DNA from: Quillaja saponaria | Taxonomy: Eukaryota; Streptophyta; Magnoliopsida; Fabales; Quillajaceae | Length of the DNA: 64,000 bases | Assembly: GCA_029379385.1 (NCBI GenBank) | Contig: CM055612.1 | Span: 3,472,001-3,536,000, forward strand | Direction of reading: 5' to 3' | Shown: positions 57,603-64,000 of the stretch, one piece after another | How the letters are laid out: the number at the start of each line of letters is the position of its first letter | How positions within the stretch are numbered: the stretch's first letter is position 1 | Notes under the pieces: generated by a model | Seen by the model: only the letters and a program-made list of their open reading frames with translations | The model's database searches: none | Told to the model about the DNA's origin: nothing | Made by a program: the position numbers and the translations under genes

Positions 57603-58482
57603 TATGAATCACCTAACCTAAATTATATATATAGTTGTGAAAATCACTTTTTGTTCCACTTATGGTATATAATATTATAAAGGACTAGTTGGGGTTGGCA
57701 GGTACGACTCACTAATCACATATATAAGGACCACTTTTTCTTACTTTAATTACTTGCCCACCACTCAATTTGTTTTCTTTCTCTTAATTTTAAAATTCAA
57801 ACCTTGATGAGCAAGGCATAGAGTAAAGTAATATTGTCCTTTTCCATGTGTTTTATTATAAGTAACTTGTTTCTTCTCTTGTCAGAATCGTATATATATT
57901 AAATCTCAATTATTATTATTATTTTTTTATCATTTGTAAAAAAAAAAATAAAAAAAACCTTGTCTCTTTCTTCAATTGAAAAAAACCCTGTCTCTTTCTC
58001 TTTGAAAATTCAATCCTTGGTGAGCAAGGCATAAAGGAGGCTATTGCTTTTTTCATTTTTTTAATAACCAACTTGTCCCTCTTTTCTTTTCTTTTTTCAT
58101 TTAATATCAGCAAATCAATAGAATAGTACCTATTTGCAGTTTCGCAGTGTATATAAAGCTATCATCTGGCATTACCACTTTGCTCATTCACTGTGAGCAC
58201 AAAAAACTTTCTGCTTCTCTCTCTGTCTCTCTGTCTTTGTATGTGTATGTTTTAACATGGGAGATGAGAACGATGAAAATGATAACATTTGTTTGCTCCT
58301 TGTGCATTTGCGCAAAACATATCTTGTTGACATGGATTTATCTAGTCTTCTCTCCTATGTTCTGTTTTCATAAATTTATAGTATGAGCTAAATATACATT
58401 GGACGATGAAGATGACAAAATCTGTTCGCTCGTCGTGCGTAAGGGCAAAACATGCCTTGCCGACATAGATTTGTCTGAGTCC
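57603..58482 (+). repeat. Module M copy 2 and array units 8-9
   Basis: This is the same block as 54420-55320 with its own TATA box (tgtatataaagc at about 58148), a CT-rich leader, then unit 8 (58257) and unit 9 (58401). Unit 9 is the most regular one, with GGAC at its start and GTCC at its end. Confidence 0.75.
58257..58373 (+). CDS. Short open frame in array unit 8 (38 aa, uncertain)
   Basis: An ATG in good context (aacATGG), about 100 bp downstream of a TATA box, opens a 38-codon frame starting MGDENDENDNICLLLVHLRK and ending at a TAA. The corresponding first units of module copies 1 and 3 lack one G after the ATG and so read another frame. Acidic residues lead into a short hydrophobic stretch; no family is recognised. 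It may be a small peptide gene, a relic exon or chance. Confidence 0.2.
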   Translation: MGDENDENDNICLLLVHLRKTYLVDMDLSSLLSYVLFS

Positions 58483-58974
58483 TCTATTCTATGGTTTTTT
58501 TTTTTTTTTCATATTAATCTTTCTATTTTGATTTCATTTCTTTTTTTCAGATCACCAAATAGATTTGTAGCATGAACTAAACAGACATATCAAAATCCAC
58601 ACTTTTTCTCATATTCTATGATTAAAATGTTTAAGTAATATTTTCACCTTAGTTATTGTCTATATCTTATATCTGATACAAATTTATGCAATAAAGTTGA
58701 AAAAGTTTCCATTTACAGCATATAAAAATGGAATTAAACTTAGTCTGACAGACTGACTCATTACAGGTTAATACGTAGACTTACCGACAAGTTCTAAGCT
58801 AGATGTCAATATCATGTAGTACATTAGTAGCTTGATGTTGTCTCTATATTGCTAAGTAAACAGCTATGTGGGTTTTCGTAATGCCTATATTACCAGATTT
58901 CATTTCCCTGTAATTTGATCTGCCTGAAGCCAATCCCCAGCAATGTGATAAGGATGCTATTTGCTCACACAGAG

Positions 58975-61035
58975 GTACTACGAGAGTAAGCACCTTGATT
59001 GGTCAAGAAACGACGACACAAGTGATATTATCTGCACTACCTCTCTGATTTGCTTCCATCAACAGCCTCTTTGCCCCGTCCTTGGGATCCTGAATTGGTT
59101 TAATCATATCAACATTCAACAATATAATTTAGAAAACTGGAGAAGTAAGTGTTGACATTCAATTTCTGATGACTATATGATTTAGAGATTTATCAGTTTC
59201 AATACTTCTATAGTTGTTTCCTTTTCTTTTTAGGTCCGAGTATATCAATAATATAATTTGCATTTGTAAGCTTAGAGATCAAACACATACATCTCAGGTC
59301 TCACAAGCTTGCTAGATACACATATTGGTGGGTACACCAGGAGAAGTGAGAGATGGGTTACTTCTCATGGCTCACCTCATTTGTGAGTATCGAAGAGAAA
59401 ATAGAGCGATAACAAGGAATATCATGGCAAACCTCATTTGTGACAACATCCCATAGTCCATCACTAGCAAGGATCAGAAACTCAGAGAGCTGTCAACCTT
59501 TACTTCCTGCAAGTTCCATAACTTTGTTTTACTGCCTAATCAACATAAATAATGAAATTTCCATAATTTCTATAAAATGTCAAAAAGTATTGCATATGCC
59601 ATACAACGACAAAATTTTCTATCAAACAAAAAAAAAAGTCATGTATAACAGTAATAATGGTCAACCCATGACACCATTTTGGCTGCTTTTTTAGACCTTT
59701 ATTTTTCACTTTAACAATGTTAATCTCTTTTCTCGGTGGCTTTTTCTAAAATTACATTTACTTTTCATCTTCTCATGTAACATTAACATAGTCAATCTCT
59801 TCTCTATCTCTGTTCAGTTAACTGTTGGGATACTTCTAGATGCTATTATCCAGTATGTTTTTCACCTTATATGCAGAGATATAGAGGCATACGTAAGTAC
59901 ATTTGTGCAAGGAGATGTCACCAGTAAGAGTAGTACCTCAATTTCTGGATCAGCAACAACATACAGCTGCTTCAGAAGCCTATCACCAAATGCACGAGAA
60001 ACAGCAAGGACACCACCAACTCTCCAAGTTCCTGTTGAAGTAATGTTCAGTTCTCAAGAGTGATTAGCCACCTTAAGCATTGAAACTTAACACCAAGAGA
60101 AGATAACCAGAGAGAGCTTTCCCAGCTCACATAACAAAGCCTCCTGCATCCTCAATCCGTTGCCGCTCATCAGTTTGGTCTGGCTTAAGATCTCGAGAAA
60201 CAGCAATGGCCACAGCAAACCACATTTGATGTGCCTTATCAGGTACAATTGCACAGCATGGAGAAGGAGATATTTGTTGGAAGAAATTCTCTTACAAGAG
60301 GCAGATAACAAACTTCATACACGGAGACACAAATTTTATGCCAGCAATAACTTTAGTCTCTACAGGCTTACATCCAATTGACTGCTATACCTCTATTTAG
60401 TAAATGATAATCAAATTTGGCTTCTCGGGAAGTAAATTGACATCCTAATTTAATGCTTTCTAGCAAAACTTTGGTAAAGTTGGACGAGTACTTGATAGAG
60501 GCTTTTAATAGTAACCCAAAAAAAAAAAGGGGTAATATTTGCAAATGTCCTCTTAGAAATCGTGCTAAATTACATAAAAGGTGATGGAACTAACAAGACC
60601 ATTAAGTGACATCACTATAAGAAATCCCACACAAGTAACCTGGGCAGAGAACTTCAGCTTAGGTGGTGGGAGCTAACTTGCTTTTCTACCTACTATTATG
60701 CACTCCGTTACATATAGGTACAGTGATATCCAGACCTTAGCAAGAAATACAACTAGAAAGTATTCGAGACATGGAAATGACATTTCTAGAAGACCTACAG
60801 AGATGCATTTGACAGTGTTAATTCCTAACAACCCCTGACAGAAAAACAGAAAAATGTGAAATATCATGATTTTAGCTTCTACACCACCATATCCATTCTA
60901 AGAAGAGCATAAATGTAAAGTAATTAGCCTTACCATTACCACCACTGTATATAACAGCTCTGGAGTCCCCAACATTTGCAACCAGCAATCAATCAGTCAC
61001 CAACTAGGATGGCAGTGGAAGCAGTTGATCCAGCA
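58975..61035 (-). pseudogene. Protein phosphatase 2C, truncated and broken
   Basis: Five exon remnants of a plant PP2C lie in order on the minus strand: near 61035-60950 (NRDAGSTASTAILVGD, then VANVGDSRAVIYSGGN after a small insertion), near 60215-60125 ([20 protein letters not shown] and GGFVM), 60031-59949 ([20 protein letters not shown] to ADPEIE), near 59515-59435 (FLILASDGLWDVVTNE) and 59089-59003 ([26 protein letters not shown]). The family are Mg/Mn-dependent Ser/Thr phosphatases. Lesions include R-to-stop after ILVGD, W-to-stop after GGFVM with loss of the donor GT, a 1-nt deletion before FLILASDG and another near the C-terminus. The N-terminal exons with the DGHGG motif are missing: the gene is cut at about 61040 by duplicated unit 2. 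Confidence 0.85.
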
Positions 61036-61513
61036 TCTCGATTTTGACTCAAACACATATGATTGCTAAAGAATTTTTTAAACGGATGGTATAAGAGTAC
61101 TTGTTAAATTATAATAAATATGATATTTGAAGATTAAATTTTTTTTATAATAGTAATTTATGTATTAAATAACATTAAAATCATAATTAACTATCTAATA
61201 AATATTTTATACTTAAAATCTTAACAAGAACACTCATTAAAAAAACCCCATAAAAAATAGAATTAAGCTACATTAATTTGATATCCTTTTCTTCTTTTCA
61301 CATTTATTTTATTTTATAAAAATAATCTACTTTATGTGGTCAACCCTCTAATCCGCTATAAGGAAATAAAGTGCAATCGTTAAATATAGTAATTGTTAAG
61401 AAATGCAATTCTTTTTGTATAAATACCCAAGTTGTTGTGTAACAGAGTGCACAGTCTTTGGCTGAGATTAGAAACTCTCTGACTCCTAAAGGATTTCACT
61501 TCCGTCTGTTAAG

Positions 61514-61666
61514 ATGATGGTTTTGTTTTTCTGCCCTTTCCTCCTAGTCGTGCTTCTCTTGACTTTTTCAGTTCTTTTAAACAAATTTATCTCGTAGTTA
61601 AAAAGGAAATTATAAATTTTATAAAATTTTCTATAACAACATTTTATATATGGAAGGATTATGTAC

Positions 61667-61697
<31 letters not shown>

Positions 61698-61893
61698 GTG
61701 AACACTCCTTTTTTTAATAAACAAATAATTCTAACTTGGAACTTACTTTTACTTTTTTATTTTATGTTAATAGCTTCACGCACATAAGTCAAAACAACCA
61801 CCTATATATACAAATTAACAACTATATTTTGGTAACAACTATAGAGGTGGCTGCTTGGACGATGTGATCTGCATATGTTGTTTGAATATATAA
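61514..61893 (+). pseudogene. Defensin-like gene, broken paralogue
   Basis: The signal-peptide exon is recognisable (ATG at 61514 or 61517; VLFFCPFLLVVLLLTFS), but the donor region is deleted: after TTTTCA the 'actagtaattcttc' of unit 1 is missing and the frame runs into a stop. The second exon has lost its acceptor and first half, retaining only YFGNNYRGGCLDD...CICCLNI and a TAA at 61891-61893. One conserved cysteine is changed to tyrosine. Only about half of the cysteines remain, so it cannot fold as the unit 1 peptide would. Confidence 0.8.
61671..61697. repeat. Poly(T) run
   Basis: About 27 consecutive T in the pseudogene intron. Confidence 0.9.
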
Positions 61894-63316
61894 GAAAGGA
61901 TTTTGTTTTTAATGCTATTATCTAGTGTGTTGTTCAAATTTACATAGAGATTATAATTTTATCAGTTTGGTCCATTTTTTATTTGTTTAATCATTTTATT
62001 ATTATATTATTTAGTTTGAAACACGGATCACGATTCATGAAATATAAATTGGATTCAAATTGATGTGTTGATACACAAAGGAATGAAAAAGAAAAATAAA
62101 AATAATTCAAATCAAGTCAAATTTTGTCTTACTTCTAACAATTAAGATGTTAAAAACAAAACTTAATATTCGTGTAATGTTATTAGCACAACTGAAACAT
62201 TATTATAGGTTTTGTGATATATGTATTGCCCGTGAATCTCATTTATAATATATAATATGTATATATGTATATTCATAAACAATTAATGTACATAAAATTA
62301 TAGTAAAAAAAATTAACACTTCATGGTAATGACGTTAAACAAATCCAATAAAACAATTCATAATATAAATATATAATTTTTTTAAAATTCTAAAAGTGGA
62401 AGAAAAATTAACACAACAATGCTATAATCATAAAAACTATACTCTTAATATTTTTTTTTTAATTCATGCTATGAATCAAAAAATAATAATTTATAATATT
62501 ATAGTTATTTGTAACTTATTAAATAAAAAGATTAAGAAATTCAATTATAATTACTATTGATATATAATTATTGATAAATTATAAATTTATTAATCTTGAA
62601 AATAATTAGGACAGAAGAAAATCAATAGCCATAAAATAATTACAATCATATTAATATTGAAATGGAGAAGAATTAGGAAAAGAAGTAAAAATAAATAAAT
62701 AAATAGTCTATTTGAAACAAAATAAAAAATATAAAAATATTTATGTAATATTAAAAATTAATAAGGATATTTAAGAGAAAAAAAAAATCTTCCACTTAAC
62801 CACTTTATATTCATAAATAAATAGATCAATTTAACACCAAAAAAAAAAATTTAATTATTGAGATGGAAGAAGAATTAAAAGTTAAAACAATAATATTATA
62901 ATCATAGAAACTATACTCTTAGTATTTTTTTTTTTAATTCATAATATTTTAAAAATAAGGAAAATTAATTCATAAAATTTAGAAAACTAAAAAAATATAA
63001 TAATTATTAGAAAATTATTTTAAAAATTAAAAATTTTAATTTTAACTATTATTGACTATAATTATTGAAAAACTATATATATATATATATATATATTTAT
63101 GAATTGAAAGATAAAATAATAATTTTATAATCATAAAATTATGCTTTTTATATTTCTTTCAAATCATAATAATTTTTTTCAAATTTTAATTCATACGAAT
63201 TAGAAAAAAGAATAATTTATTTAAAGTAAAATAACAGTTAAATATAATAATAATAATAATTTATAAGGGTATTTAGGGAAAAAAAAAATCAATAAACGAC
63301 TTTTATGGATAGTGTC

Positions 63317-64000
63317 GGTGAATCACCTAACCTAAATTGTAGTTGTGAAAACTCACTTTTTGTTCCACTTCTGGTATCTTATGGGATAGTGCAAATTAAT
63401 ATTATAAGGACATGGACCACTTTTTCAAACTTCCACTCTGACTTGTTTTCTTTCTCTTAATTTGCAAACGCAATCCTTGATAAGAAAGGCATCAATAATT
63501 GTTTGATCTTTTAAACATGTGTGAGTCTGATATTATTATATTTTATGATTAAATTCATCATATGCGCTGGTACTATGATAAATTACACTTAATTTATAAC
63601 ATCAAACTTGTAATATTATAATTATTTATATATTTTAACATTTTAAATCTTCTAACCCATTTTTATCAAAGCCTTCGAGATTGTTTGAAAATAATAATAA
63701 TAATAATAATTGTCTGTTTTTCTTTGAGAATTCAATCCTTGGGGAACATGGTTAATTTGAAAAAGAAAAAAAAAAAGTGACTTGGTCTCTTTCTCTTTGA
63801 AAATTCAATCCTTGGTGATTAAGGGATAAAGTAGGATATTGCTTTTTCCTTGTCCACAAACCACTGGTCCCTTCCTCTTCTTTCTTCTTATACAAAGCTT
63901 CATCTGGCATTGCCACTTTACTCATCCACTGTAAGCAAACAAAACTTTCTGCTTCTCTCTCTGTCTCCCTTTCTATGTATGTGTATGTTTCAATATGGAG
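63317..64000 (+). repeat. Module M copy 3, cut by the window end
   Basis: It matches 54420-55218 in order, ends at 'atatggag' and presumably continues into a further array unit outside the window. Its TATA site is mutated (tatacaaag). Confidence 0.75.

Larger units (their letters stand above)
61040..64000 (+). repeat. Duplicated unit 2 (copy of 49,890-55,210)
   Basis: From 61040 to the window end the sequence follows unit 1 in order: promoter, defensin-like gene, AT-rich flank and module M. It lacks the MITE and the Helitron. Divergence is moderate with many small indels, so the duplication is not recent. Confidence 0.85.

Noticed and set aside
58401..58482. Box C/D snoRNA in array unit 9
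   Set aside because: GGAC...CTGAGTCC ends resemble a terminal stem next to a D box, but the would-be C box (ATGAAGA) has a mismatch at a critical position and the pattern is not kept in most units.
1..64000. tRNA, rRNA, CRISPR and bacterial features
   Set aside because: None were seen by eye; the window is plant nuclear DNA, so CRISPR and operon features are not expected. A tRNA scan was not possible.

Overview
This is nuclear DNA of a flowering plant, almost certainly a eudicot. It is AT-rich, its genes have GT-AG introns, and all recognisable genes are plant families: clade-II-like glutamate receptor-like channels (GLR), TAF10, a GLUTAMINE DUMPER protein, a defensin-like peptide, and PP2C and CSLE fragments. 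Plant transposons of the copia, gypsy-like LTR, hAT, Tourist/PIF-Harbinger and Helitron types are also present. The species cannot be named from the sequence alone.

Region 1 (1-27,100) is a decaying tandem array of GLR genes, all on the minus strand. From left to right it holds the first 44 bp of a GLR whose body lies outside the window; a relic with only an exon 1 ghost and an exon 5 tail (811-4129); a five-exon gene broken by two single-base indels (4546-9924, GLR-C); a truncated copy (11109-11753, GLR-D) fused to TAF10-derived sequence and cut off by a 5-kb copia element (11754-16771); a captured piece of a CSLE gene (17055-17659); and one intact five-exon GLR of 1006 aa (18029-23355, GLR-E). 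The flanks are repeated copies of GLR upstream and downstream sequence.

Region 2 (27,390-38,014) is ordinary genic DNA. It contains an intact six-exon TAF10 (136 aa), with a hAT element carrying a perfect 8-bp target duplication in its second intron, followed by an intact ten-exon NAD(P)-binding Rossmann protein (287 aa). Both are on the minus strand.

Region 3 (38,015-49,890) is mostly gene-poor DNA around one intact single-exon GLUTAMINE DUMPER gene (43381-43875, plus strand).

Region 4 (49,890-64,000) is a segmental duplication. Unit 1 carries a two-exon defensin-like gene (51027-52815) with a Tourist MITE in its 5' leader and a Helitron in its intron. Unit 2 (from about 61,040) carries a broken copy lacking both insertions, so both empty sites can be read directly. 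Between them lies an unrecognised array of about nine diverged repeats (55210-58482), each with a conserved core of about 75 bp, then a PP2C pseudogene truncated at the unit 2 breakpoint. The array is the best candidate for something undescribed.

Exon coordinates below were derived by hand from splice signals, reading phase and family similarity. Intact calls were checked for phase consistency (GLR-E 3021 nt, TAF10 411 nt, Rossmann gene 864 nt, all divisible by three). No database search was run.
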